DNA of 64,000 nt from Streptomyces lincolnensis (GCF_001685355.1 NZ_CP016438.1:10255055-10319054), one strand, 5' to 3'. Numbered from the stretch's first letter, positions 43,234-53,450 are shown. Program-made: numbers and translations. The notes: a model not told the origin generated them from the letters alone.

Positions 43234-44229
43234 TTGCCGAGAGTCACCAGCAAGGATGTGGCGCGGGAGGCCGGGGTCTCCCAGACCACCGTGAGCTTCG
43301 TGCTCAACGGCAGGGACGAGCACGGGCTCTCTGCGGAGACGCGCCGACGGGTGCTGGAGACGGCGAACCGGCTCGGCTACGTGCCGTCGGGGGCCGGTCG
43401 TGCGCTGCGCAAGGGCCAGAGCAACGTCGTGCTCTGCGTGGTTCCGGATTTCCCCGTCGCGGAGGCCATGGAGCAGTTCAAACTGGCCCTCGGCCGGTCG
43501 CTGGGCGAGGCCGGCTATGCCTGCGTGTACCTGCACCACGCCGGGACGGCCACGCCGCTGGCCGAGCTGTGGCAGCACGTCCAGCCGGCGGTGGTCGTCG
43601 CGTTCGGCAGCCTGCCGGCCGCCGACGCGCAGTTGCTGCACCGGGCGGAAATCCCTCTGCTCGACGGCGTGTTCACACCGGGCGGCACGGGTCTGACCGG
43701 GCTGAGCCAGGAGGACATCGGGCGGCTGCAGATCGAGCATCTCGCGGCACGCGGGCACCGGCACATCGGCTACGCCGCCGTGGACGACCCGCGAGAGCGG
43801 CCCTTCTGTCTGCCCCGCCTGGAGGGTGCCACCCGGGCCTGCCGTGATCTCGGTCTGCCGGCTCCACAGGTGGTCAGCATGCGCTACTCACGGGACAGCG
43901 CCCGGAACGCTGTCGTGGAGTGGACGCATGGCGCCACTCCGGCCACGGCTGTCGCCGCATTCAACGATCTGATCGCCCTCGCCGTCCTGGCGAGCTGCCG
44001 CACCCAGCACATCGGCATCCCGGACGACCTGGCGCTGATCGGCGTCGACGACCTCCCCGTGGGCTCGCTCGCTGTACCGGCCCTGACCACCATCGGGATG
44101 GACCTCACCGCGGCGGCCGGCAATCTCACCGCCGGCATCCTCGCGGCGGTCGGGGCTCCGGCTCCGGCGGCGCCGAGCGGGCCTGACGCGGGCGGCATCC
44201 TGGCGCTCATCCAGCGCGAGACCACGTAG
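43234..44229 (+). CDS. LacI-family transcriptional regulator
   Basis: 331 residues from a TTG start with a strong purine-rich site (GGGGAGGGG) just upstream. The HTH reads VTSKDVAREAGVSQTTVSFVLNG, then the hinge helix (GYVPSGAGRALRKGQSN) and a periplasmic-binding-type effector domain (VVLCVVPDFPVAEAMEQFKL...LALIGVDDLPVGSLAVPALT). It faces the MFS-hydrolase-esterase operon across the palindrome and is its probable repressor. The inducer is likely the imported ester or glycoside. Confidence 0.92.
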   Translation: MPRVTSKDVAREAGVSQTTVSFVLNGRDEHGLSAETRRRVLETANRLGYVPSGAGRALRKGQSNVVLCVVPDFPVAEAMEQFKLALGRSLGEAGYACVYLHHAGTATPLAELWQHVQPAVVVAFGSLPAADAQLLHRAEIPLLDGVFTPGGTGLTGLSQEDIGRLQIEHLAARGHRHIGYAAVDDPRERPFCLPRLEGATRACRDLGLPAPQVVSMRYSRDSARNAVVEWTHGATPATAVAAFNDLIALAVLASCRTQHIGIPDDLALIGVDDLPVGSLAVPALTTIGMDLTAAAGNLTAGILAAVGAPAPAAPSGPDAGGILALIQRETT

Positions 44230-44519
44230 CCGCGGTCGTTGTCATGGCATACAGCCGGCCGGCGTGAGGGGAACGTCTGTTCCGGCGTCGTGCCGAGTGC
44301 CGAGCGGTTACCCGTCGTGGTGCCCGAAGTCGGTAGACGCTGCAGAGATTGAGGAACTGCGCACGCGCGACGTCGTGCTGGTCGGCTCGTCGGCGTCCGG
44401 CGTGGGCCTCGGCCTGCCAGCAATCGGCTTGACGAGGAGGACCGACGGGCAGTCGCCGCTCCGCCTGCCGTCTCAGCACTGTGACGCCGCATGACCGACG
44501 CCGAGACGGCGATTACCGC

Positions 44520-44914
44520 AGACCTGGTCGGCCGGACCCGGCCGACTCCGCGAGGAACTCATCGCGACGATGACCCGCGCCACGTGGAGCCATGACGCTT
44601 CTCGAGTCGACCTGCTCTCGGCCTTGCACGACACGACTCGCCGGGAGCCGGAACTGTGCAGCCTCGTTAGGCAGCGCTATGTCGACTCCCTGTACCAGGC
44701 CGTCGAGGGTGTGCTGGCGCACGCGGTGGAGCGCGGCGAACTACCCCCGCGCCAGGGCGATCCGTCAGGAGGTCACCCGATCGCGGTCTCCGCCGCCCTC
44801 GCTCTCCTGCTCCACTGGGGGCTTGTCCGCGACCGGCAGGTCGGCGACGACGGCATCGCGGCGGTCGTCGATGCCGTCCTCATGCCCTCGCTCCGACGGT
44901 CATGCGTACAGCGT
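44520..44914 (+). pseudogene. TetR-family regulator, C-terminal remnant
   Basis: After a frame change near 44550 the sequence reads LREELIATMTRATWSHDASR, VDLLSALHDTTRREPELCSL, YQAVEGVLAHAVERGELPPR, ALALLLHWGLVRDRQVGDDG. This is the ligand/dimer domain of a TetR_C_11-type protein. The HTH is absent and the frame has no proper stop. Confidence 0.7.
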
Positions 44915-45128
44915 CACCGGCAGGAGATTGATCAGACGCGTCCGGGCTCTGTGACCGTTGCGGCTTCAGGCCCCTGCGGGAAGGGGTGTCGGGTGGGCGG
45001 GGCCGCGTGCAGGCTCCGGGTGTCGGGTGGACGCCTTTTCCCGCAGGGGTGTCGCGCCGCAGGTGAGGGGTTGGCGCGGCGCGGGCGGTGCGGCGCGCGC
45101 TCCGCCGCGGTGCCTGTGTGTACGCCGG

Positions 45129-45734
45129 TCAGTGCACCGTCCTGGTGCCCCCTTCGTGTTCGATGCCCAGGAGCGCGAGGGCGTTGTGGATGCCCTGGTC
45201 GAGGACTTGGTCGGCGAGCTGCGGGTCGGCGAGGGCCCGTGAGAGCTGGAGTGTGCCGGCCATCATGGCGTAGGAGCTGAGTGCCATGGGGCGGACCGAG
45301 AGCGGGTCGCCCGGCGCCAGGCGCGCGGCGATGCCGTCGGCGACCGCCAGGACGCCCTCGGTGTAAGCCTGCTTGGTGGGGTGTGCGCAGCGCCCTATCT
45401 CGTCGAGCAGGGCGGCGGAGGGGCAGCCGACGTCACGGCTGTCACGGTGCCAGGGGGACAGGTACCAGCGCACGATCTGTTCGAGGCCGGCGCGGCCCGG
45501 TTGTGCGTGCGCGACGATGCTCGCGTTCTGGGCCTGCAGCTGGTCGGCGATCGTGGTGGCCACCAGGTCGTCCTTGGACGTGAAGTGGGTGTAGAAGGCG
45601 CCGTTGGTCAGCCCGGCGTCCTTCATGAGCGCCGTGATGCCCGAGCCGTCGATGCCGTCTTCCTTGAAGCGGCGGCCGGCCGTCTCGATGATCCTCTGCC
45701 TGGTGGCCTGCTTGTGCTCTTTCCTGTATCGCAC
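45129..45734 (-). CDS. TetR-family regulator (TetR-1 of the regulon)
   Basis: 201 residues. N-terminus RYRKEHKQATRQRIIETAGR followed by RFKEDGIDGSGITALMKDAG and LTNGAFYTHFTSKDDLVA is the HTH. The C-terminal domain contains VGCPSAALLDEIGRCAHPTK. It is a close paralogue of the regulator at 50028 and of the broken copy at 56741/57218. An ATTAYG-type site lies 63 bp upstream of its start, so autoregulation is likely. It is divergent from an alpha/beta hydrolase gene whose promoter region carries a second, perfect site. Confidence 0.92.
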   Translation of the reverse strand: MRYRKEHKQATRQRIIETAGRRFKEDGIDGSGITALMKDAGLTNGAFYTHFTSKDDLVATTIADQLQAQNASIVAHAQPGRAGLEQIVRWYLSPWHRDSRDVGCPSAALLDEIGRCAHPTKQAYTEGVLAVADGIAARLAPGDPLSVRPMALSSYAMMAGTLQLSRALADPQLADQVLDQGIHNALALLGIEHEGGTRTVH

Positions 45735-45796
45735 CGCAACTCCTCTACGTGCCGGGTGGGCCGCTCGCCCTCCGTCGGCTCCTCCAATGTATTGTA

Positions 45797-45810
45797 TTGT
45801 GAACGTAATT
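45797..45810. promoter_or_regulatory. Regulon site 1
   Basis: ATTGTGAACGTAAT, an imperfect version of ATTAYG-NN-CRTAAT, 63 bp upstream of TetR-1. Confidence 0.45.
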
Positions 45811-45980
45811 CAATGACCCTGAATTCCTGCGCTCTCGCGGGCGGGGCGGGGTCGCCGTCCCTCGGCTCCCCCCGCGCCGAACCGCTTGCGCCGCCGGCCC
45901 GCAGGCGGTTCCGCGGCCGGGCCGCGGGCTCCGCTCGCCACGGGAACCCCCCTTGCGCACCAGAGTCGCCTCTGCTTAAT

Positions 45981-45994
45981 ATTATGAACATAAT
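45981..45994. promoter_or_regulatory. Regulon site 2 (perfect dyad)
   Basis: ATTATG-AA-CATAAT, perfect 6-bp arms, in an A/T-rich island 215 bp before the hydrolase at 46209. Confidence 0.65.
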
Positions 45995-46208
45995 TTAATT
46001 GCCCTGCGGCTCGGCGCGGTGGATTCCGGGGTGATCGGAGCGAGCCGGTGACCGAGTGATCCGAGCAGGCCGTCGGCCTGATCCACAACCCTGGCTCGCC
46101 GCATGGGGCAGCCGAGGGCAGCGACCCCGCAGACCCGGCATGTCTTGGTGTGCTGCGTGAGCAGACCCGCGAGACATGACGGGCACCCGCCCACAAGAGA
46201 AGGACGTC

Positions 46209-47060
46209 ATGAGCACCTATCTGGCAGACAAGGCCGAGAACCTCACCGTGGAGGGGCCCTCCGCGGCCTTCACCTACCGGCGCATGGGTCCGCAGGGCGG
46301 TGTCCCGCTGGTCCTGCTGCAGCGTTTCCGGGCGACCATCGACTGGTGGGACCCGGAGTTCCTGGACTACCTGGCCGCCGACCACGACGTGATCGTGTTC
46401 GACAACGTCGGCACCGGCTACACCACCGGCGAGCCGCGCGACTCCCTCGACGGATTCGCCGAGGGCGCCGCCGAGTTCATCGAGGCCCTCGGCCTCGCGC
46501 GGGCCGACGTGCTCGGCTGGTCTCTGGGGGGCTTTGTGGCCCAGCGCCTGGCCGCGCGTCGCCCGGAGCTGGTGCGCAAGATCATCGTGGCGGGCAGCGG
46601 CCCGACCGGCTGGGTGCCCGGTGCGCCGGAGGCGAGCGAGAAGGTCCTGGGCATCATGGCCAAGCCCGACGCCGACCAGGAGGACATGCTGTACCTGTTC
46701 TACCCGGAGACGGAAGCGGCCCGCGCCTCGGGGCGCGAGCACTTCGCCCACGTCGCGCCCCGGCTCGCCGCCGGTGGCCCCGCGGTCACCGAGGCGGCGG
46801 CGCAGGGCATGCTCGCCGCGATCGGCCAGCTCCTGGCAGCCCCCTTCGACGAGGTCAAGGCCGAACTGGAGTCCATCAAGCACCCCGTCCTGTACGCCAA
46901 CGGCCTGCACGACGTGATGGTCCCCGCCCACGCGTCCTACGTCGCCGTCCAGCACCTGGCCGACGCCACTCTCCTCCTCTACGGCGACGCCGGCCACGCC
47001 TTCCTCTTCCAGCACGCCAGGGCCTTCACCAAGCAGGTGGCCGACTTCCTCGCCGCCTGA
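46209..47060 (+). CDS. Alpha/beta hydrolase 1 of the regulon
   Basis: 283 residues. ATG with AGAAGGA upstream. Motifs: GVPLVLLQRFRATIDWWDPE (oxyanion region with QRF where the other two paralogues have HFR or HLA), VIVFDNVGTGYTTGEP, nucleophile elbow VLGWSLGGFVAQRLA, acid in YANGLHDVMVPAHA and His in GDAGHAFLFQHARAF. It is a paralogue of the genes at 48771 and 58821; all three have the 'RxxxDxWDP' block. The subfamily is usually annotated as non-heme chloroperoxidase- or C-C hydrolase-like. A strong terminator follows. Confidence 0.88.
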   Translation: MSTYLADKAENLTVEGPSAAFTYRRMGPQGGVPLVLLQRFRATIDWWDPEFLDYLAADHDVIVFDNVGTGYTTGEPRDSLDGFAEGAAEFIEALGLARADVLGWSLGGFVAQRLAARRPELVRKIIVAGSGPTGWVPGAPEASEKVLGIMAKPDADQEDMLYLFYPETEAARASGREHFAHVAPRLAAGGPAVTEAAAQGMLAAIGQLLAAPFDEVKAELESIKHPVLYANGLHDVMVPAHASYVAVQHLADATLLLYGDAGHAFLFQHARAFTKQVADFLAA

Positions 47061-47113
47061 AGACGCCGACCGCGCCGCCGATCCCGAACCTCGGGCGACG
47101 GCCGGTCAGCCTT

Positions 47114-47155
47114 CGTGCAAGGGCCGCCTCACAGCCGTGAGGCGGCCCTTGCACG
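47114..47155 (+). terminator. 19-bp stem terminator
   Basis: Perfect arms beginning CGTGCAAGGGCCGCCTCAC with a 4-base AGCC loop, 53 bp after the hydrolase stop at 47060. Confidence 0.8.
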
Positions 47156-47499
47156 GCTTGGGCCGTCATCACCGTCGAGCCTGGGCAGCCGGTGCGTACC
47201 GGCACGTGACCTCGTAGCGCTCCCCGACACGGCAGGCGGCACCCATTATTGGTCGTCCCCCTGCCGTCACCTCGTGCCTGTCCTGCGGGCAGGGGTCCGC
47301 AGGTCTGCTCCCGTCGTCGGCGGTGTCCGGCGACGGGACTTTCGGCGGCACGCAATTTTGTCTCGGTGCCGGGTCTCACGAAGAGACCGTGAAGCGTCCC
47401 GTCCCGCGCGCTCACAGTGAAACGATCACACGCACCGGGCGTCACCGCGTTGCCGGGCCCGTCCAGGGGATGCCGTAGCGCTCGCTCCGTGCAGGTGGT

Positions 47500-48235
47500 C
47501 GACGGTGAAGGCGGCGGCGCGGAGGTCCTCGACGCGTGAGCTGCTGCCGAGCAGGAGATCGAACTCACCCGGTCCGACGACGCGGCGTCCCGAGCGGCGA
47601 CGAGGGTGCAGTCACCGGCGGGAACGAGGATCATCACCTCGACCCATTCGCCCGGCTCGACGTCGACATGGGTGAAGGCCTTCATTCGCGATCGGTCCAC
47701 GTCACGCTCGTGACGCGGTCGCGGGCATACGCCTGCGCAGTCTCCCGTGCGGGACGGCGGCCCGTCCTGGTCAGCGGCACCGCGGCCCGCAGCGTCCCCG
47801 TGGATGTGACAACGGATTCTGGACCGTCGGGTCCGAGTCGTGCACCGCCGTGCAGCTGAGACCCTCGCCGAAGGCGAACAGCGGATCCTGTGTCAGATCG
47901 GGGCATCTGCAGCCGTGCTGCCCCCGGACCTGGTTGGCAGTGGGCCGGCAGCCGCCCGCTCGGCTCGGTGCGCCCGAGCAAGAGCTCGGCGACCGCCCGG
48001 CCGCCTGCATCCCGGGGTGAAGGCATGGACGATGGCGTCGGCGCCGAGTGCCCGGGCGGGCAGGGTCGAGGGCTTGCCCTGGACCAGGACGACGAAGGGC
48101 CGGTCGAGCTTCCGGAGGGTGTCGAGGAGTGCGATCTGACGTCCCATGAGCTCCAGCGTCGCCATGGAGCGGCCTTCCCCGGTCAGGCCGACGGTGTTGC
48201 CGACGAGCGCCGCAAGCGCTGCACTAGGTGCGCTG
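47500..48235 (-). pseudogene. Glycoside hydrolase family 3 beta-glucosidase, C-terminal remnant
   Basis: Across several frames: LELMGRQIALLDTLRKLDRP, FVVLVQGKPSTLPARALGAD, GGRAVAELLLGRTEPSGRLP, QIRGQHGC..LTQDPLFAFGEGLS, and a fibronectin-like end TSVTWTDREMKAFTHVDVEP. These are the C-terminal (beta/alpha/beta) and FnIII domains of a GH3 beta-glucosidase. The catalytic barrel domain is absent and the frame breaks at least three times. Confidence 0.8.
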
Positions 48236-48572
48236 CGGGTTCAGGCGGGAGTTGCGCCGTACCGGTGGCGGGCGTCGTCGTGGTCCACGGTGTGCACTCC
48301 GGCCGGCCCTCGTCCTGGAATCCGGGCGCAGCCAGGCGTCGTCCTCACGCCGGGCATCGATGCCATGACCGCTGTACAGATCGTCGGCTGTCCCCGGTCC
48401 GGGTCCGGACGTCCGCGACTCGCCGGTGACGACCAGAGTCTCTCAGCCGCCGGCGCAGGTGAGCCGCTCCTGCCCTGGTGGTGCGCTGTGCTGTGTGCCG
48501 CGAAGCCCGGCGGAACCCGTGATTCCACAGCAGTGCATCTCGTTCGGCCCCAACCACTTGCACCCTGATGAA

Positions 48573-48586
48573 ATTATGGTCATACT
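48573..48586. promoter_or_regulatory. Regulon site 3
   Basis: ATTATG-GT-CATACT, one mismatch to a perfect dyad, 185 bp before the hydrolase at 48771. Confidence 0.5.
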
Positions 48587-48770
48587 TCAATGGTCGACGG
48601 GTTGTTCAGAGGCCTGATCCAGGCGGTTCTCCGTGAGCCTCCTCTGACCGTCGACTCCGGACTGCAGCCGCGGCCGGGAGACACAGGAGCACCGCCCGCT
48701 CTACGCCCACCTGCGAGGAAGCAGAAATTGGCGCACAGTGGCGGTAACCCACACATTGAAGGGCACGACC

Positions 48771-49637
48771 GTGAACGCACGCGAAACACATGGTGACGTG
48801 GTGACGTCGTACAAGAACGCGCAGACCCGCACCGTCACCGCCGACGGAGTGACCTTCGCCTACCGCGACCTCGGCCCCCGGACCGGCATGCCGGTCATCT
48901 TCATCACCCACCTCGCCGCGGTCCTGGACAACTGGGACCCCCGGGTCGTCGACGGCATCGCCGCCAAGCACCGGGTGATCACGTTCGACAACAGGGGCGT
49001 GGGCGCCTCCACCGGCGAGACACCGAAGACCATCGAGGAGATGGCCAAGGACGCCGTCACCTTCATCCGGGCGCTGGGGTTCGAGCAGGTCGACGTCCTC
49101 AGCTTCTCGATGGGCGCCATGATCGCCCAGGTGATCGCCCAGACCGACCCGCAGCTCATCCGCAGGCTGATCCTCGCGGGCACCGGTCCGGCCGGCGGCG
49201 AGGGCATCAAGAACGTCACCCGGATCTCCCACTACGACACCCTCCGGGCCCTGCTCACCTTCCAGGACGTGAAGCAGTTCCTCTTCTTCACCCGCACCCC
49301 GAACGGGATTCGGGCCGGCAAGCAGTTCCTGGCCCGTCTGAAGGAGCGCACGCAGGACCGGGACAAGGCGATCCGCCTCAAGTCCTACTTCTCCCAGCTC
49401 AAGGCCATCCACCGCTGGGGGCTGGCACGGCCGCAGGATCTGTCCGTCATCAAGGTGCCCGTGCTCGTCGCCAACGGTGACGACGACCGCATGGTTCCGA
49501 CGTCGAACACGTACGACCTGGACCGGCGACTGCCGAACTCCGAGCTGGTGATCTACCCCGACGGCGGCCACGGCGGCATCTTCCAGTACCACGAGCAGTT
49601 CGTGCCGACGGCTCTCGAGTTCTTCGGCCGGCCGTAG
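48771..49637 (+). CDS. Alpha/beta hydrolase 2 of the regulon
   Basis: 288 residues from a GTG at 48771 with GAAGGG upstream; an in-frame GTG at 48738 is less likely. Motifs: MPVIFITHLAAVLDNWDPRV, VITFDNRGVGASTGETPKTI, nucleophile strand VDVLSFSMGAMIAQVIA, acid in VANGDDDRMVPTSN and His in YPDGGHGGIFQYHEQF. The first Gly of the usual GxSxG elbow is Ser here (SFSMG). Paralogue of the hydrolases at 46209 and 58821. Confidence 0.88.
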   Translation: MNARETHGDVVTSYKNAQTRTVTADGVTFAYRDLGPRTGMPVIFITHLAAVLDNWDPRVVDGIAAKHRVITFDNRGVGASTGETPKTIEEMAKDAVTFIRALGFEQVDVLSFSMGAMIAQVIAQTDPQLIRRLILAGTGPAGGEGIKNVTRISHYDTLRALLTFQDVKQFLFFTRTPNGIRAGKQFLARLKERTQDRDKAIRLKSYFSQLKAIHRWGLARPQDLSVIKVPVLVANGDDDRMVPTSNTYDLDRRLPNSELVIYPDGGHGGIFQYHEQFVPTALEFFGRP

Positions 49638-50027
49638 GGCCGCGGTGCGGTCTGCGTACGGGTCGAGGACGTGGGTCAGAGCCGTGACGCCCGGTGGGCG
49701 GGCGGCTCTGTCACCTGTTCGACGTAACCGGCCTGCTCGCTTCTCGGCCAAACGGCGCCGAGCCGGTTGTCGTGCAGGATGGCGACGCGCAGATCGGTGT
49801 GGTCGGCGTCCCGTCCGAGCGCCAGGCCCAGGAGCGCGCTGCCGCTACGGCGCATGCCGAACGCGCGCGACGCCGACCGCCGTACGAGCGGAGGACCGTC
49901 GCGTCGGTGTCGCTGCCGAGAGCGCAGTCGCCCCAGGGGCCACCCACTCGGGCTGAGCGCGCAAACGTGGGTGCACGGCGCCGGCGTCCCGGCCCTTGTC
50001 AGGTGCTCACCCAGCCGGTACTGGCCG
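49638..50027. other. Intergenic, possible gene remnant
   Basis: Between the convergent hydrolase and TetR-2 genes. On the minus strand one frame reads FGMRRSGSALLGLALGRDAD and HTDLRVAILHDNRLGAVWPR, which looks protein-like, but I cannot assign a family and see no start. No other feature seen. Confidence 0.3.
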
Positions 50028-50600
50028 TCATCGCGCGAAGGCGAGGGCGTTCTCGATCCCCTGCTCGAGGACCTCGTCGGAGAACTTCCGGTCGGAGAGC
50101 GCGCGGGAGAGCTGCAGCGTTCCCACCGCCATGGTGTAGAGGCCGATGGCCTGACTGCGGGCGGACTGGGGATCCTCGGGCGCCAGACGGGCGGCGAGCT
50201 CGTCCAGGATGGCTTTGGCGCCGTCGGTGTAGGCGTCCTTGGTCGCGTCACCGCAGCGGCCGATCTCGTCGAGCAGCGCTGCGGACGGGCAGCCGTCGCC
50301 GGGGTTGTCCCGGTGCTCGGGCGACAGATACCAGCGAATGAAATCCTCGAGTCCCTCACGGCCGGGCCGCAGCGTGTCGTACTGCTTGACCTGCGCGCGC
50401 AGCTGCTCGGCGACGACGTGGGCTACGAGGTCGTCCTTGGACTCGAAGTGGGCGTAGAAGGCGCCGTTGGTGAGCCCGGCGTCGGACATCAGCGTGGAGA
50501 TGCCGGAGCCGTCGATGCCGTCCTGCTTGAACCGGTGGCCGGCCCGCTCGATGATCCGCTGCCGCGTGACCTGCTTGTGCTCCTTGGCGTAGCGCGCCAC
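50028..50600 (-). CDS. TetR-family regulator (TetR-2 of the regulon)
   Basis: 190 residues. ARYAKEHKQVTRQRIIERAG, RFKQDGIDGSGISTLMSDAG, LTNGAFYAHFESKDDLVAHV form the HTH, nearly the same as TetR-1, so both may read the same operator. The ligand domain keeps GCPSAALLDEIGRCGDATKD. Divergent from the acyl-CoA ligase gene; the region between holds two ATTAYG-type elements. Confidence 0.92.
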   Translation of the reverse strand: MARYAKEHKQVTRQRIIERAGHRFKQDGIDGSGISTLMSDAGLTNGAFYAHFESKDDLVAHVVAEQLRAQVKQYDTLRPGREGLEDFIRWYLSPEHRDNPGDGCPSAALLDEIGRCGDATKDAYTDGAKAILDELAARLAPEDPQSARSQAIGLYTMAVGTLQLSRALSDRKFSDEVLEQGIENALAFAR

Positions 50601-50649
50601 AGGCTTGCTCCCTCAACTCCGCCGGGCCATTGCCTCGTATCCCATCCTA

Positions 50650-50686
50650 ATCTATGGTCTGACGCGCGTAATATTACGGTCGGCAG
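50650..50686. promoter_or_regulatory. Regulon site 4 (composite)
   Basis: Two adjacent elements: ATCTATGGTCTGAC (50650-50663) and ATTACGGTCGGCAG (50673-50686). The latter overlaps a perfect 12-bp palindrome CGTAATATTACG at 50667-50678. Lies between divergent TetR-2 and ligase genes. Confidence 0.5.
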
Positions 50687-50790
50687 GTGATTTTGTGGCC
50701 GATCCGCCGCCCATCGGACGGCAGGCCATGGGCCCACGTGGCGGTCTCGGCCGTTGCCCGGCTCGACCGCCCCGGAGAATCAGGAGAGCA

Positions 50791-52352
50791 ATGATGCTCA
50801 GCCCGAGCCGCAACGTGTCACGACTGCTGACGGACACCGCGTCCCGACACCCGGAGCGTACCGCGATCGTCTTCGGTGACGACCGCATCACGTATGCCGC
50901 CCTCGACGCCGCCGCCAACCGTGTCGCGAACCTGCTCGCCTCGCGCGGGATCCAGCCGGGCGACAAGGTCGCGCTGTCCTGCCCCAACGTGCCCCACTTC
51001 TCCAGCGTCTACTTCGGCATCCTCAAGGCCGGCGCAGCGGTCGTGCCGCTGAATGTGCTGCTGCGGTCTGGCGAGATCGCCTACCACCTTGCCGACTCGG
51101 ACGCGAAGGCGTACTTCGCGTTCGAGGGCACGCCGGAGCTTGCGATCGCGCAGGCCGCGTGGGAGGGGTTCCGGGCGACCGATGGCTGCACCGAGTTCTT
51201 CCTGATCGAGAGCGGCGGCGCGGCCGGGGCGGGGCACCGGAGTCGTACCAGGCGGCCGTCGCCGAGCAGCCCGTGACGTTCCGTACGGTCGAGCGCGACG
51301 AGGACGACACCGCGGTGGTCCTCTACACCTCCGGCACGACCGGCCACCCCAAGGGCGCGGAGTCGCGCCACCGCAACGTGTACGACAACGCGCTCGTCGG
51401 CCGCGACCTGTTCGCCGCCGATCCCGGGCGCCCCGACACCTATCTGTGTGTGCTGCCGCTGTTCCACGCCTTCGGCCAGACCGTCGTCCAGAACGGCGCC
51501 TTCGCGTTCGGCGGCACGATCGTGATGCAGCCGAGGTTCGAGGCGCAGGCGGCCCTGCGCCTCATGCTTGCCCACGACGTGACGTTCTTCGCCGGGGTCC
51601 CGACGATGTACTGGGGTCTGCTCGCGGCGCTCGACGAGAGGGTCGACGTCGCCCGCCTGGCGGCGAACCTGCGTGTGGCCGCGGCCGGCGGCGCGGCGCT
51701 GCCCGCCGAGATCCACAAGCAGTTCAAGGACCGCTTCGGTGTGACGATCCTCGAGGGCTACGGGCTGTCCGAGACCTCGCCGAGCGCGTCTTTCTCCCGT
51801 TTCGGCGAGGAGCCCCGCGTCGGTTCGATCGGGGTGCCCATTCCGGGCGTGGAGATGAAGCTCATCCGCGATGACTGGTCGGATGCCGAGGGCGGCCCCG
51901 AGGCGATCGGGGAGATCGCGATCCGGGGACACAACGTCATGAAGGGCTACTACAAGCGGCCCGGCGCGACGGCCGAGGCGATCAAAGAGGGCTGGTTCCG
52001 CTCCGGCGACCTAGCCCGCAGGGACGAGGACGGCTTCTACTACATCGTCGACCGGTCCAAGGACATGATCATCCGGGGTGGCTTCAACGTCTACCCGCGC
52101 GAGATCGAGGAAGTCCTCATGGAGCACCCCTCGGTCTCGCTGGTCGCCGTGATCGGCGTACCGCACGAGTCCCACGGCGAGGAGATCAAGGCCGTCGTGG
52201 TGCGCGAGGCAGGCAGCGGCACGACCGAGGACGAGCTCGTGGCCTGGGCGAAGGAACGGCTCGCCGGGTACAAGTACCCGCGCATCGTCCAGTTCGTCGA
52301 CGCACTGCCCCTGACCTCCACCGGCAAGATCCTCAAGCGCCACCTTTCCTGA
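50791..52352 (+). pseudogene. Long-chain/aryl acyl-CoA ligase (AMP-binding) with one frameshift
   Basis: The N-terminal frame starts MLSPSRNVSRLLTDTASRHP (ATG at 50791, AGGAGAG upstream) and continues to ESGGAAGAGH at about 51240. The rest of the enzyme is in another frame from PESYQAAVAEQPVTF on. All adenylate-forming motifs are there: VVLYTSGTTGHPKGAESRHR (P-loop), EGYGLSETSP (A5), WFRSGDLARRDEDGFYYIVD (A7), GGFNVYPREIEEVL and the A10 Lys in TSTGKILKRHLS. The total length is one base short of a whole number of codons, so a single-base loss in a G-run (about 51215-51240), or a sequencing error there, is enough. If repaired, it would activate the acid formed by the hydrolases. Confidence 0.85.
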
Positions 52353-52642
52353 TCAGGCCGGCTCGGCCAGGACGGCGGAGCCAGGTGGTAGAATCAGGCG
52401 GCCAACCTGGGGTATGTCCGGATGCGATGGCATCGCGCACGTACCCACCTCAGGAAGGTCACCCGGTAGCCGGTAGCCGGTAGCGTGTACGCGGCAGGAT
52501 GAATCCGTGACGGCAGAGAAGCCTGGGCACCTTCACCCGCCGCTTCACGAGGAGTGGGCATGAGCGGGGGACGCCGGCCGAATCAGCTGAGGGTAGGCCG
52601 GGCTCCTCACCTCCTGGAGACCACCGACTTGCCGGTCGCACC

Positions 52643-52745
52643 CGGCCGACATCGCGCGCATCGCCGTGGACGGCATCGCCGCCGGCGCCTACGAGATCCT
52701 CGCCGACAACGCCGCCCGCCAGGCCCAGGCAGCACTGTCCGGAGG
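52643..52745 (+). pseudogene. Inverted duplicate of the 3' end of the SDR gene at 62220
   Basis: Reads PADIARIAVDGIAAGAYEIL and ADNAARQAQAALSGG, almost identical to residues near the end of the SDR at 62220-62918 (ADEASRQAQAALAGG). The DNA is also very similar. Only about 34 codons are present, in the opposite orientation to the parent. Confidence 0.85.
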
Positions 52746-52786
52746 CTCCTCGCAGCACGGACGGCGGGGCCAGCGAGCCGGCCGGA

Positions 52787-53450
52787 TCACACGGGGTCAA
52801 CGGTGTTCGATGGCCTGCACGACGGCTTCGGCGGCCTGGTCCAGTTCCAGGCGCTTGAGCAGCGGCCGTTTCTGATCATGTCCGTCTGGATCAGAGAGAA
52901 GCAGGCGGTGGTGGCGGAGGCGCCGTGGCGGGCGAGTTCCACGCGCAGTCCGCGCCCGAGCTGCTCGACCGCGGACTTGCTCATCGCGTAGGGAATGGCC
53001 CCCACACCGTTGAGGAAGGCGAAGACGGAACTGATCAGGACGACCTGGCCCTGGTTGGCGATGATCTGCTCCATCGCCGCGCTGACCGTGTTGACGAATC
53101 CGTTGATGTTCACGGCCAGCACCTTGTCGACCGCGGGTGCGGGCGTGGCACGGAAGTGTGGAGCCCTGCCCCATGATGCCGGCGTTCGAGATCACGACGT
53201 CAACCCGCCCGAACCGCTCACACACGTGGGCCACGGCATCGTCGAGCGCGCTGCGGTCGCAGACGTCCGCGGTAGAGCCGACGACGTGGGACGACGAATG
53301 CCGGCCGCGATCTCCGGCGTGTCCGGACGCAGATCCACGATGCCGACCTGGGCGCCGCGGGGGAGGAGGGTTCGGGCCGTGGCGCTGCCGAGTCCGCCGG
53401 TGATGAGTACGACCTTGTCGGCGAGTCCGGATGCGGAGCCGCGGGACGGG
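52787..53450 (-). pseudogene. Short-chain dehydrogenase, multiply frameshifted
   Basis: Frames in order: LADKVVLITGGLGSATARTL (degraded TGxxxGxG), DLRPDTPEIAAGI; then AHVCERFGRVDVVISNAGIM (NAG); then LAVNINGFVNTVSAAMEQII, VVLISSVFAFLNGVGAIPYA and MSKSAVEQLGRGLRVELARH (Ser, Tyr and Lys of the active site); and finally PLLKRLELDQAAEAVVQAIE. At least three frame changes. A different SDR from that at 62220. Confidence 0.85.

Noticed and set aside
52461..52485. CCGGTAG triplet repeat as a possible binding array
   Set aside because: Only three short copies in non-coding DNA; most simply slippage.
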